Below are positions 1 to 5,221 of a DNA stretch of 5,221 nucleotides, in pieces (within the stretch, counting starts at the first letter, position 1; each line of letters begins with the position of its first letter). Under the pieces are notes generated by a model that was given only the letters and a program-made list of their open reading frames with translations, had not been told where the DNA came from and searched no databases. The translations under genes were made by a program, and so were the position numbers. Origin of the DNA: Chloroflexota bacterium. GTDB taxonomy: Bacteria; Chloroflexota; Dehalococcoidia; Lucifugimonadales; UBA3495. The stretch is taken from NCBI GenBank assembly GCA_022562335.1, contig JADFPM010000193.1, forward strand, positions 1 through 5,221, read 5' to 3'.

Positions 1-2
1 AT

Positions 3-290
3 TTCGTCGACGTCAACAACCTATCGGAAGTGGCCTGGCGGGTGGCCAACAATATCGACCCTTCCCGCGACGTGTTTTTCGCCACCGGCCCGTTGGACGA
101 TCTGGACATCGCCACGCCGACGCCCAAGTTCGGCAGCAAGATGGGTATCGACGCCACGGAAAAGATGATCGAGGAAGGCCGCAGCCGGGAGTGGCCCCCG
201 GAGATCGTCATGGATCACCAGGTCAAAGACCAGGTGGATGCCAGATGGAGTGAGTACGGCTTTGACGGCCCGATAAACTCAAGTAGATAG
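3..290 (+). CDS. ubiD: UbiD-family decarboxylase, C-terminal part (5' end outside window)
   Basis: This is the last ~95 residues of a UbiD-family decarboxylase. The family uses prenylated FMN to remove a carboxyl group from aromatic or unsaturated acids; in quinone synthesis it decarboxylates the prenylated ring acid. The reading frame is open from the left edge to TAG at 288-290. Visible family features are a segment resembling the C-terminal strand-helix (NNLSEVAWRVANNIDPSRD), the highly typical GSKMGIDATEKM, then EWPPEIVMD and a final W-x-EYG. The cofactor and active-site region lies in the missing N-terminal part, so catalytic competence cannot be judged. The GTG at 30 is internal and not a real start. 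The stop lies 4 bases before the next ATG, so it is almost certainly co-transcribed with the prenyltransferase. UbiX, which makes its cofactor, is two genes on. An MqnL-like role in menaquinone synthesis is inferred from these neighbours. Confidence 0.88.
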   Translation, partial: FVDVNNLSEVAWRVANNIDPSRDVFFATGPLDDLDIATPTPKFGSKMGIDATEKMIEEGRSREWPPEIVMDHQVKDQVDARWSEYGFDGPINSSR

Positions 291-294
291 ACTC

Positions 295-1185
295 ATGCTC
301 AACACCCACCCAGCACACCGCCCTGTCAGGCTCATTGCCGGAAGAATCCCCATGTACCTGGGCTTCGTGCGCATCCATGAAGCCCTGTTTGCGCTGCCCT
401 TCGCCTACATGGGCATGTTGCTTGCCGCCGGCGGCTGGCCCGGTTGGCATGACTTCATTTGGATCAACGTGGCCATGGCCGGCGCGCGCACATTGGGCAT
501 GGCGGCCAACCGGTTCGTCCATCGGAAGGAAGACGCCGTCAACCCTCGTACGGCCAACCGGCATCTTCCCCTGGGGCTGATCCGGCCCTTTGAAGTGATA
601 TTGATGATGGCGGTTGCCACGGCCGTGCTTTTCCTGGCGGCGGCCCAGCTAAACCCGCTGGCCCTGATCCTGGCCCCCGTGGCAGCGATCTATGTGGTGC
701 TCTATTCATACGCCAAGTATTTCACCTGGGGCTGCCACTTCGTGCTGGGTTGGGCGCTGGCCATCGCACCCACGGCTGCCTGGATAGGCGTGACCGGGCG
801 GCTGGACCCTCAACCCATGTTGCTCTCGCTGGCGGTGGCGGCCTGGGCGGGAGGTTTTGACGTCATATACGGGTGCGCCGACGTGGAGTTCGACCGGGGC
901 TACGGAGTCAAATCCATCGCCGGACGTTTCGGCGTGGGCGCCGCCCTGATAACCGCCAAGATCATGCACACGGCCTCGGCGGCTTCGTTATTGGCCCTGG
1001 GGCTTTGGATGGATTTGGGGATTTTCTACTTCATCGGATTAGCCCTTGCGGTGGCGTTATTGATATACGAAAATAGCCTGGTGACGCCCACCAATCTGTC
1101 GAAGCTGACGTCACCCTTCTTCCGGTACAACAGCGTCATATCGCTGGTGGTGCTGGCCTTCACCGTCTTGGATATCGTTTATTAA
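295..1185 (+). CDS. ubiA: UbiA-family polyprenyltransferase, MqnP-like (menaquinone side-chain attachment)
   Basis: This integral membrane protein transfers a polyprenyl chain from its diphosphate onto an aromatic acid. The 296 residues match the family length of about 280-300 and contain about nine hydrophobic helices (first ~29-46, last ~279-296). FALPFAYMG at 32-40 and the loop NPRTANRHLP at 83-92 resemble the MqnP branch (putative 4-hydroxybenzoate polyprenyltransferases). The second Asp-rich motif is intact (D196-VEF-D200 in YGCADVEFDR). The first reads N72-RFV-H76-RKE-D80, whereas the family normally has Asp at position 76. The C-terminal FFRYNSVIS is also typical. The start is uncertain. 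ATG 295 follows the upstream stop by 4 bases but has no clear ribosome site. ATG 352 (277 residues) has GGAAG seven bases upstream and begins closer to the conserved core. With UbiD, UbiX and UbiE alongside, menaquinone synthesis is the likely role; the exact acceptor is inferred. Confidence 0.9.
   Translation: MLNTHPAHRPVRLIAGRIPMYLGFVRIHEALFALPFAYMGMLLAAGGWPGWHDFIWINVAMAGARTLGMAANRFVHRKEDAVNPRTANRHLPLGLIRPFEVILMMAVATAVLFLAAAQLNPLALILAPVAAIYVVLYSYAKYFTWGCHFVLGWALAIAPTAAWIGVTGRLDPQPMLLSLAVAAWAGGFDVIYGCADVEFDRGYGVKSIAGRFGVGAALITAKIMHTASAASLLALGLWMDLGIFYFIGLALAVALLIYENSLVTPTNLSKLTSPFFRYNSVISLVVLAFTVLDIVY
340..344 (+). promoter_or_regulatory. Candidate ribosome binding site favouring the internal ubiA start at 352
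   Basis: GGAAG lies seven bases before the ATG at 352, inside the ubiA reading frame. The ATG at 295 has no comparable purine-rich site. Translation from 352 would give MYLGFVRIHEALFALPF as the N-terminus, which keeps all of the conserved core. This makes 352 a serious alternative start. The tight spacing of 295 to the preceding stop still argues for 295 by coupling. Confidence 0.4.
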
Positions 1186-1200
1186 CGGGACTGAATAGCG

Positions 1201-1266
1201 ATGGCGACACTCTATAGCCTTCAGATGATCTACTCTCTCTCCAACGCGGCGAACCGCCTGCCATGA
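1201..1266 (+). CDS. Possible 21-residue leader ORF overlapping the ubiX start
   Basis: An ATG at 1201 opens a 21-codon frame that begins MATLYSLQMIYSL and ends at TGA 1264-1266. The stop shares bases with the ubiX start in an ATGA arrangement (1263-1266), the classic layout for translational coupling. ubiX itself has no clear Shine-Dalgarno site. A small hairpin (GCGG, loop CGAA, GCGG complement, 1246-1257) sits where the site would be. The ORF's own upstream signal is weak (ACGGGA, about ten bases before). The peptide matches no family I recognise. A frame this short can arise by chance, so it is offered as a candidate only. Confidence 0.22.
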   Translation: MATLYSLQMIYSLSNAANRLP

Positions 1267-1847
1267 AACCGGTGATCGTGGGAATTTCCGGCGCCAGCGG
1301 GTCCGTGCTGGCCCAAGGCGCCATCGATGAACTCCTGCGCCGGGACGTGCCCACCGTGGTGGTCTGTTCCAACAGCGCCAGGCTGGTGTGGCAAGAGGAG
1401 ATGGAGGCGTCTTTCAACGAATGCCTGGTGGAGTGGCAGGAAAGCCCCCATTTCACCCACTATGCGGTCAACGATATGCGGGCGCCCATAGCCAGCGGCA
1501 CCTACCCCACCGCCGGGATGGTGGTGGTGCCCGCCAGCATGAACAGTATCGCGTCCATTGCCAATGGGCTTTCGGGCAACCTGCTTTTGCGGGCGGCCGA
1601 CGTGTGCTTGAAAGAGAACCGCCGCCTGGTGATGGTCCCCAGGGAAACACCTCTGCACAGCATACATTTGAAAAACATGCTCACCCTGAGCCGCATGGGC
1701 GTTGTGATCGCTCCGCCGGAGCCCGCGTTCTACCTGAAGCCCCAGGGGATAGACGACATCGTCCGATTCACCGTGAGCCGGATCATGGTGGCCCTGGGCC
1801 TGGACGACGCCCTACCCGCCGATCTTCAATACGGCGGCGAGGGGTAG
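1263..1847 (+). CDS. ubiX: UbiX flavin prenyltransferase
   Basis: UbiX joins dimethylallyl monophosphate to reduced FMN, making the prenylated flavin needed by UbiD decarboxylases. At 194 residues it has the usual family length. The flavin-binding loop GISGASGS is at residues 7-14, near the N-terminus. PASMNSIASIANG at 90-102 corresponds to the family PCS-x segment, with Ala in place of the common Cys. LKENRRLVMVPRETPLHSIH at 116-135 is the hallmark phosphate and substrate region. FYLKPQ at 156-161 supplies the conserved Tyr, and R173 in VSRIMVALGL is the expected late Arg. The ATG at 1263 is the only sensible start because the Rossmann-like first strand follows at once. There is no clear ribosome site before it, which may point to coupling with a short upstream frame. 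It lies 77 bases after ubiA and shares its operon with the UbiD it serves. Confidence 0.95.
   Translation: MKPVIVGISGASGSVLAQGAIDELLRRDVPTVVVCSNSARLVWQEEMEASFNECLVEWQESPHFTHYAVNDMRAPIASGTYPTAGMVVVPASMNSIASIANGLSGNLLLRAADVCLKENRRLVMVPRETPLHSIHLKNMLTLSRMGVVIAPPEPAFYLKPQGIDDIVRFTVSRIMVALGLDDALPADLQYGGEG
1839..1844 (+). promoter_or_regulatory. Shine-Dalgarno-like site before the ATG at 1850
   Basis: GAGGGG lies at the very 3' end of ubiX, five bases before an ATG at 1850. It is one of the best-looking ribosome binding sites in the window, yet it serves a 19-codon frame rather than the ubiE start at 1902. This suggests that ribosomes may enter at 1850 and reach ubiE by coupling. Confidence 0.35.
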
Positions 1848-1849
1848 CC

Positions 1850-1909
1850 ATGGTCTGCCGTTATCCCCGGTCTGGGCGCAGGGCTATGGCGGTCTACATA
1901 GGTGGTTGA
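1850..1909 (+). CDS. Possible 19-residue leader ORF overlapping the ubiE start
   Basis: ATG 1850, two bases after the ubiX stop, opens a frame encoding MVCRYPRSGRRAMAVYIGG and ending at TGA 1907-1909. The stop overlaps the ubiE GTG start (1902) by eight bases. It has a good ribosome site (GAGGGG, five bases upstream), whereas ubiE has only a weak GGCGG at 1888-1892. The peptide is basic and has no family I recognise. The frame is also the tail of a longer open shadow frame across ubiX, so openness alone is not evidence. The support is the start, the site and the overlap together. An indel that split a longer UbiE is unlikely because UbiE is already full length. Confidence 0.27.
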   Translation: MVCRYPRSGRRAMAVYIGG

Positions 1910-2627
1910 TACAGGCGGAGAGGCCAAACAAGAGTATGTGGCAGGTCTCTTTTCGCGCATCACCGGCCGCTACGATCTGATGAACGATCTGATGACCGGG
2001 GGCCTCCACAGGATCTGGAAGGCCCGCACGGTGCGATTGGCCACCCAAGGGCTGAGCGGCAAGGCCCTGGACGTGGCCGGGGGAACGGGTGATCTGGGCA
2101 TGGCCTTGGCTCGCCGCCCCGGCATAAAGCATACGGTGGTGCTGGACCTTTTACCTGGGATGATTGCAAAAGCCAGGTCTAAATCCGCGGCGGCGGGCCT
2201 GTCTGAAAACGTTACTTGTATGCTGGGCGACGCCTTGGACCTGCCGTTTCCCGACGCGTCTTTCGCCTGTTGCACCGCCGGGTTTAGCTTGCGCAACATG
2301 CCCGGTGCCGGCGGTATCCAAAAAGCCCTTCAGGAGATGGTCCGGGTGGTGCGGCCCGGTGGCAGGGTCGCCGTACTGGAATTGACACCAATGGCCAGGG
2401 GAGGCCTTTCAGGTGTGCTACGTTGGTATTTCCACCACGTGGTGCCCTTGATGGGAAGCGTGGTGGCCGGAGACCGGGCGGCCTACACCTATCTACCCCA
2501 ATCGGTGGACCGGTTTGTCGAGGCCGGCGCGTTGGCGGATATGTTCAACGATGCGGGGTTGGCGCAGGTTGGTTACCGGGTCATGGGATTCGGCTCGGTG
2601 GCCGTCCATTGGGGAGACAAGCCATAA
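1902..2627 (+). CDS. ubiE: Demethylmenaquinone methyltransferase (UbiE/MenG family)
   Basis: This SAM-dependent C-methyltransferase performs the final methylation of demethylmenaquinone (or of the ubiquinone precursor in organisms that make it). At 241 residues it is full length. The family signature YDLMNDLMTGGLHRIWK is at 24-40. SAM motif I is D57-VAGGTG-D64, with D82 as the acidic residue after the second strand. GDALDLPF is at 109-116, the FSLRN segment at 128-132 and RPGGRVAVLELTP at 151-163. TYLPQSVDRF at 196-205 is also characteristic. The GTG start at 1902 is fixed on the upstream side by an in-frame TAG immediately before it (1899-1901), and the first in-frame ATG lies inside the signature. 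GTG at 1938 is possible but would remove the usual lead-in. It lies 54 bases after ubiX and closes the quinone cluster. Confidence 0.95.
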   Translation: MVDTGGEAKQEYVAGLFSRITGRYDLMNDLMTGGLHRIWKARTVRLATQGLSGKALDVAGGTGDLGMALARRPGIKHTVVLDLLPGMIAKARSKSAAAGLSENVTCMLGDALDLPFPDASFACCTAGFSLRNMPGAGGIQKALQEMVRVVRPGGRVAVLELTPMARGGLSGVLRWYFHHVVPLMGSVVAGDRAAYTYLPQSVDRFVEAGALADMFNDAGLAQVGYRVMGFGSVAVHWGDKP

Positions 2628-2629
2628 TA

Positions 2630-2642
2630 GGTGAAAATCACC
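2630..2642. repeat. Short inverted repeat just after ubiE
   Basis: GGTGA and TCACC flank a three-base AAA spacer, starting three bases after the ubiE stop. The 5-bp stem is too short for a convincing terminator on its own. A T-rich stretch (TCTTGTTT, 2661-2668) follows only about 20 bases later. It could be a weak terminator or an operator half-site pair. A palindrome, TTACGTAA (2649-2656), lies close by. The remaining gap to prfA shows no convincing promoter. Confidence 0.22.
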
Positions 2643-2759
2643 CTCGGGTTACGTAATTAGTCTTGTTTGCCCCTTCGGCTTGAGGTAAACTGGAAACCGA
2701 TTGACCATAATCCGGCAAAATCTCCCCGGCTTTTGGTTAAACGCGGTGTAGGCGGCACA

Positions 2760-3842
2760 ATGGCCTCGATTTTTGAAAAACTTGAGCCGGTCATCAAACG
2801 CTACGAAGAGATCGAAGCGTCTATGGCCACGCCCGAAATTGCCACCGACTTTGAAAAGGTCCAAGAGCTGGCAAAAGAGCGCGCTTCTTTAGAGCAGTTG
2901 GTCGGAATCTCCCGCCAGCATACCAAATTGACCCATGACAAGGATGACCTGTCCTCCATCATCCAAGAAGGGTCCGATCGTGAATTGACCGAAATGGCCC
3001 GGGAAGAAATGGAAGGGGTGGAAGCAGCCCTGGATCAGCTGGGCCAATCTCTCCGGATGGCGCTGATACCTGCGAACCCCAACGACGAACGGGACGTCAT
3101 CGTGGAGATCAGGTCTGGCACCGGGGGCGATGAGGCCAGCCTTTTCGCCAGCGACCTGTACCGGGCCTACAGCCGTTACGCCCAGATCCACCATTGGAAG
3201 ATCGACGTGATGGACACCAGCCCATCCACCCTGGGCGGGTTCAATAAGATCGTGTTTGAGGTTCAGGGCAAGGGGGCGTTCAGCCGTCTGAAGTTCGAGC
3301 GCGGCGTCCACAGGGTGCAGCGCGTCCCCGATACTGAAACCCAGGGCCGCATCCATACCTCGACCGCCACCGTGGCTGTCCTGCCCGTGGCCGACGAGGT
3401 CGACATCAAGATCAATGCCGAAGACCTGCGCATAGATGTGTTCCATGCCGGGGGCCATGGGGGCCAAAACGTCAATAAAGTCGCCACCGCCATCCGTATC
3501 GTCCACGAACCGTCCGGACTGACGGTGGTGTGCCAAGACGAACGGTCCCAATATAAGAACAAGCAAAAGGCCATGGCCATGCTCCGCGCCCGTCTCTACG
3601 AGGCGGAAGAGGTGCGTAAGACCGCGGAAATGTCTGAAACCCGCCGGGCGCAAGTCGGCACCGCCGAACGCTCGGAAAAGATCCGCACCTACAATTACCC
3701 CCAGGACCGGATCACCGACCACCGCATCAATGCCAGCTTCCACGGCATGCCCAAGATCATGGACGGTTACCTGGACGAGATCATCGACGCCCTGACCTCG
3801 TGGGAAGAGGAGCAGGCGCTGGCCGAAGGCGTGGCGCCCTAA
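2760..3842 (+). CDS. prfA: Peptide chain release factor 1
   Basis: RF1 recognises UAA and UAG in the ribosomal A site and triggers peptide release. From ATG 2760 the protein is 360 residues, the normal length. The frame stays open back to 2667, but that 31-residue extension does not resemble RF1, and MASIFEKLEPVIKRYEEIE is a typical beginning. Weak GGCGG lies four bases upstream. The N-terminal helical domain covers ~1-100, followed by RSGTGGDEASLFASDLYR at 118-135. The stop-codon-reading tripeptide is P190-D191-T192, the RF1 P-x-T form and not the RF2 SPF form. The catalytic GGQ is G234-G235-Q236, within FHAGGHGGQNVNKVATA. CQDERSQYKNK and RSEKIRTYNYPQDRITDHR are near-invariant. The GGQ surroundings differ from the common SGAGGQHVN form, but the essential residues are intact. 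Its modifying enzyme PrmC is next. Confidence 0.97.
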   Translation: MASIFEKLEPVIKRYEEIEASMATPEIATDFEKVQELAKERASLEQLVGISRQHTKLTHDKDDLSSIIQEGSDRELTEMAREEMEGVEAALDQLGQSLRMALIPANPNDERDVIVEIRSGTGGDEASLFASDLYRAYSRYAQIHHWKIDVMDTSPSTLGGFNKIVFEVQGKGAFSRLKFERGVHRVQRVPDTETQGRIHTSTATVAVLPVADEVDIKINAEDLRIDVFHAGGHGGQNVNKVATAIRIVHEPSGLTVVCQDERSQYKNKQKAMAMLRARLYEAEEVRKTAEMSETRRAQVGTAERSEKIRTYNYPQDRITDHRINASFHGMPKIMDGYLDEIIDALTSWEEEQALAEGVAP

Positions 3843-3869
3843 ACTTAAACTCTGGGGCGTTCACTGTAA

Positions 3870-4763
3870 ATGCCTATCCTTCGAGAAGTCCTCCAGCAGA
3901 CACACAGATCCCTTGAGTCATTAGACATCCCCGACGCCCGTTTAGAGGCCGAGGTGGTGGTGATGAATGTGCTGCGAATGCCTCGCCACGAGATATTCGT
4001 CCAGCAGGAACGAGAGATAACACCCCAGCAAGAGAAGGACATCTCGGGGATCGTGGACCGCCGGCGCCAACGGGAACCCCTGGCCTATATCTTTGGCTAC
4101 AAAGAATTTTACGGCATCAACATCGCGGTTACTCCCGATGTCTTGATACCCCGGCCCGAAACCGAGGCCATGGTGGAACACGCCCTCTTCATGGCCCTCA
4201 TGGGCATGGAGACGCCCCAACTGGTCATTGCCGACGTGGGCACCGGCGCCGGCGCAATAGCCATCAACCTGGCCATCCATCTGCCCGCGGCGCACATTTA
4301 CGCCTTAGACAATTCCGAGGCGGCATTGAAAGTAGCCGCCTACAACGTCCAATCCCACAACGTGGCAGACCGGATCACCTTATGCTACGGTGATCTTTTG
4401 GAAGCGTTAAACCAGCTTACCGATTCGGCTGAGCCACCGGTGATGTTGGACCTGATCGTCGCCAACCTGCCCTATATCCCTTCCCAGCGGATACCCACGC
4501 TGCAGCCGGAGGTCCAAAGGGAGCCCAAGGCGGCGTTGGACGGCGGTGAGGATGGTATGGAGGTCATCAGCAGGCTGTTTTCCCAAGCGGGAAAGCACTT
4601 GAAAGAGACGGGGATGATCCTTTTGGAACTGGACCCGGACCAGGTGCCGGCGGCGCGTGAACTGGCGGACAAATACTTCCCTGAGGCGGAAACGTCGGTG
4701 GAACAAGACCTGTCTCATCTGGACCGGTTCTTCATAGTCAACAGGGGTCCGGCGGAAGAGTAG
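3870..4763 (+). CDS. prmC: Release factor glutamine N5-methyltransferase (PrmC/HemK)
   Basis: PrmC uses SAM to methylate the glutamine of the GGQ motif in RF1 and RF2, which speeds termination. The 297 residues fit the family (~280-300). The N-terminal helical domain, which binds the release factor, spans about 1-70. EPLAYIFGYKEFYGINIAV and VLIPRPETE (91-99) are hallmark segments. SAM motif I is D122-VGTGAGAIAI. The substrate-glutamine motif reads N199-L200-P201-Y202 rather than the textbook NPPY, with Asn, Pro and Tyr kept. EPKAALDGGEDGMEVI and the ending LSHLDRFFIVNR are also typical. The start ATG 3870 lies 27 bases after the prfA stop, with only a distant GGGG at 3854-3857, so translation may be coupled to prfA. 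The prfA-prmC pairing is common in bacteria and supports both calls. Confidence 0.96.
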   Translation: MPILREVLQQTHRSLESLDIPDARLEAEVVVMNVLRMPRHEIFVQQEREITPQQEKDISGIVDRRRQREPLAYIFGYKEFYGINIAVTPDVLIPRPETEAMVEHALFMALMGMETPQLVIADVGTGAGAIAINLAIHLPAAHIYALDNSEAALKVAAYNVQSHNVADRITLCYGDLLEALNQLTDSAEPPVMLDLIVANLPYIPSQRIPTLQPEVQREPKAALDGGEDGMEVISRLFSQAGKHLKETGMILLELDPDQVPAARELADKYFPEAETSVEQDLSHLDRFFIVNRGPAEE

Positions 4764-4819
4764 GCCCGGGCAACTGCTATATTCACCTAGTTGATTACCA
4801 GGCGCCCCAACTCGTGACC

Positions 4820-4831
4820 CTTGCCGGCAAG
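4820..4831. repeat. 12-base palindrome centred on GCCGGC
   Basis: CTTGCCGGCAAG is a perfect palindrome in the gap between the convergent prmC and the minus-strand gene. GCCGGC occurs three times in this gap (4823, 4895, 4904). With no spacer it is a poor hairpin and could instead be a protein-binding site or chance in GC-rich DNA. Confidence 0.25.
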
Positions 4832-4842
4832 TTAGGCCAAAG

Positions 4843-4880
4843 TCAGGGGCTGGTGGGCATTCACCCAATCCAGCCCCTGA
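4843..4880. terminator. Strong hairpin between convergent genes, probable bidirectional terminator
   Basis: An 11-base perfect inverted repeat (TCAGGGGCTGG at 4843-4853, CCAGCCCCTGA at 4870-4880) encloses a further 4-base pairing (TGGG at 4854-4857 with CCCA at 4864-4867). The pairing leaves a six-base loop and a two-base AT bulge. The position between the prmC stop (4763) and the opposite gene's stop (4957) suits a terminator acting on both strands. There is no T-tract on either side, so it is not a textbook intrinsic terminator. It may stop transcription with Rho help or mainly protect 3' ends. Confidence 0.6.
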
Positions 4881-4891
4881 GCGATTTCGAG

Positions 4892-4903
4892 AGCGCCGGC
4901 GCT
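4892..4903. repeat. Second 12-base palindrome centred on GCCGGC
   Basis: AGCGCCGGCGCT is a perfect palindrome 12 bases right of the hairpin and is followed at once by another GCCGGC. It could add structure to the 3' end of transcripts from either direction. Its function is unknown. Confidence 0.25.
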
Positions 4904-4956
4904 GCCGGCGGCGGACCTATCCGCCATTACAACCCCATTGTAGCCCTGGTGGGATG

Positions 4957-5221
4957 TTAAGCGATCTTGAGTTCTTTGCGCAGGGCGGCTATGGTCTCCG
5001 GCCGGGAGCGTTGGGGCCGCCGTTGCCGCATGCCGATGGGCTCGTTCTCGACCTCGGGCACCATCTTCATAGACACGAATACGGGACCCGTGGCTTTCAT
5101 GATGGCTTCGATGCTGTCGGCGAACTCTTCCAGGTTGTCGAAGTGGTAGGTCGAAGCGTAACCGGCTTCCTTGGCCATTCCGGCATAGTTGATCTCGGCG
5201 GAGTTGGGAACGGGTTGTCCG
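4957..5221 (-). CDS. Thiamine-diphosphate enzyme, C-terminal part (phosphonopyruvate/sulfopyruvate decarboxylase-like)
   Basis: This is the last 87 residues of a minus-strand protein whose beginning lies beyond the right edge; TAA is at 4957-4959. The visible sequence opens with GQPVPNSAEINYAGMAKEAG, followed by a Tyr-His-Phe-Asp segment, an acidic helix (NLEEFADSIEAI), then TGPVFVSMKMVPE and an Arg-rich tail before LRKELKIA. An A-x-A-x-G-like helix, a short acidic helix and a GPVF-x-x-xK strand are what the end of a TPP-binding domain looks like in phosphonopyruvate and sulfopyruvate decarboxylases and related TPP enzymes. The TPP-binding GDG motif is outside the window, so the substrate cannot be fixed. 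The ATG at 5178 is internal to the domain and unlikely to be the start. The gene converges on prmC and is a separate transcription unit. Confidence 0.62.
   Translation of the reverse strand, partial: GQPVPNSAEINYAGMAKEAGYASTYHFDNLEEFADSIEAIMKATGPVFVSMKMVPEVENEPIGMRQRRPQRSRPETIAALRKELKIA

Noticed and set aside
1388..1909. A 173-residue plus-strand frame overlapping ubiX
   Set aside because: It is in another frame of the clear ubiX gene, and its translation is Arg, Gly and Pro-rich shadow sequence. Only its last 20 codons (from ATG 1850) are considered, as a possible leader.
1850..1935. A frameshift joining the short frame at 1850 to UbiE
   Set aside because: UbiE from GTG 1902 is already full length, with the normal lead-in to its signature motif, so no missing N-terminus needs explaining.
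2680..2711. A possible prfA promoter with TTGAGG (2680-2685) and CATAAT (2706-2711)
   Set aside because: The -10-like box is good, but the spacing of 20 bases is too long and no better -35 element fits. Not strong enough to list as a promoter.
2667..2759. A 31-residue N-terminal extension of RF1 from a TTG start
   Set aside because: The extension does not resemble RF1. The ATG at 2760 gives the normal 360-residue length and a typical N-terminus.
2889..3743. A 284-residue open frame on the minus strand opposite prfA
   Set aside because: It lies wholly antisense to a well-conserved RF1 gene. Its translation is rich in His, Gly, Asp and Val in a way typical of shadow frames in GC-rich DNA, with no recognisable domain.
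4407..4868. A 153-residue minus-strand frame opposite the end of prmC and the gap
   Set aside because: Most of it is antisense to prmC, its composition is shadow-like, and its start lies inside the terminator hairpin.

Overview
The window is a GC-rich (about 60% by eye), gene-dense bacterial chromosome segment. It holds six clear protein genes plus one gene cut off at the right edge. Five genes are complete, all on the plus strand, and are preceded by the 3' end of a sixth. The right end carries the 3' end of a gene on the opposite strand. No tRNA, rRNA, CRISPR array, insertion sequence or phage gene was seen. Gene content and protein style (an MqnP-type prenyltransferase beside UbiD, UbiX and UbiE; a release factor 1 with an unusual GHGGQNVNK loop; a PrmC with NLPY) suggest a member of the Chloroflexota, possibly a Dehalococcoidia or SAR202-like lineage. 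That placement is inference from memory of family sequences, not a search result.

Left part (1-2627): a tight run of four quinone-biosynthesis genes, UbiD-family decarboxylase (C-terminus only), UbiA-family prenyltransferase, UbiX flavin prenyltransferase and UbiE/MenG methyltransferase. Together these cover the tail end of menaquinone synthesis. UbiA attaches the polyprenyl chain to the aromatic acid. UbiX makes the prenylated flavin cofactor. UbiD uses that cofactor to decarboxylate the ring. UbiE methylates the demethylmenaquinone. The set and the MqnP-like features fit the futalosine route, but no early mqn gene lies in the window to prove it. Two very short ORFs sit directly before ubiX and ubiE and overlap their start codons. 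They could be translational-coupling leaders or chance.

Middle and right (2628-4763): after a 132-base gap come prfA (release factor 1, best start at 2760) and, 27 bases later, prmC, the methyltransferase that modifies the GGQ glutamine of release factors. These two form an enzyme and substrate pair.

Right end (4764-5221): a 193-base convergent intergenic gap contains a strong hairpin (4843-4880), probably a terminator shared by both directions, and two 12-base GCCGGC-centred palindromes. The minus-strand gene ending at 4957 looks like the C-terminus of a thiamine-diphosphate enzyme of the phosphonopyruvate/sulfopyruvate decarboxylase kind.

Nothing here amounts to a clearly new system. The most notable points are a His in place of the usual first Asp of the UbiA diphosphate-binding motif, the two leader-like ORFs, and the U-tract-less hairpin.
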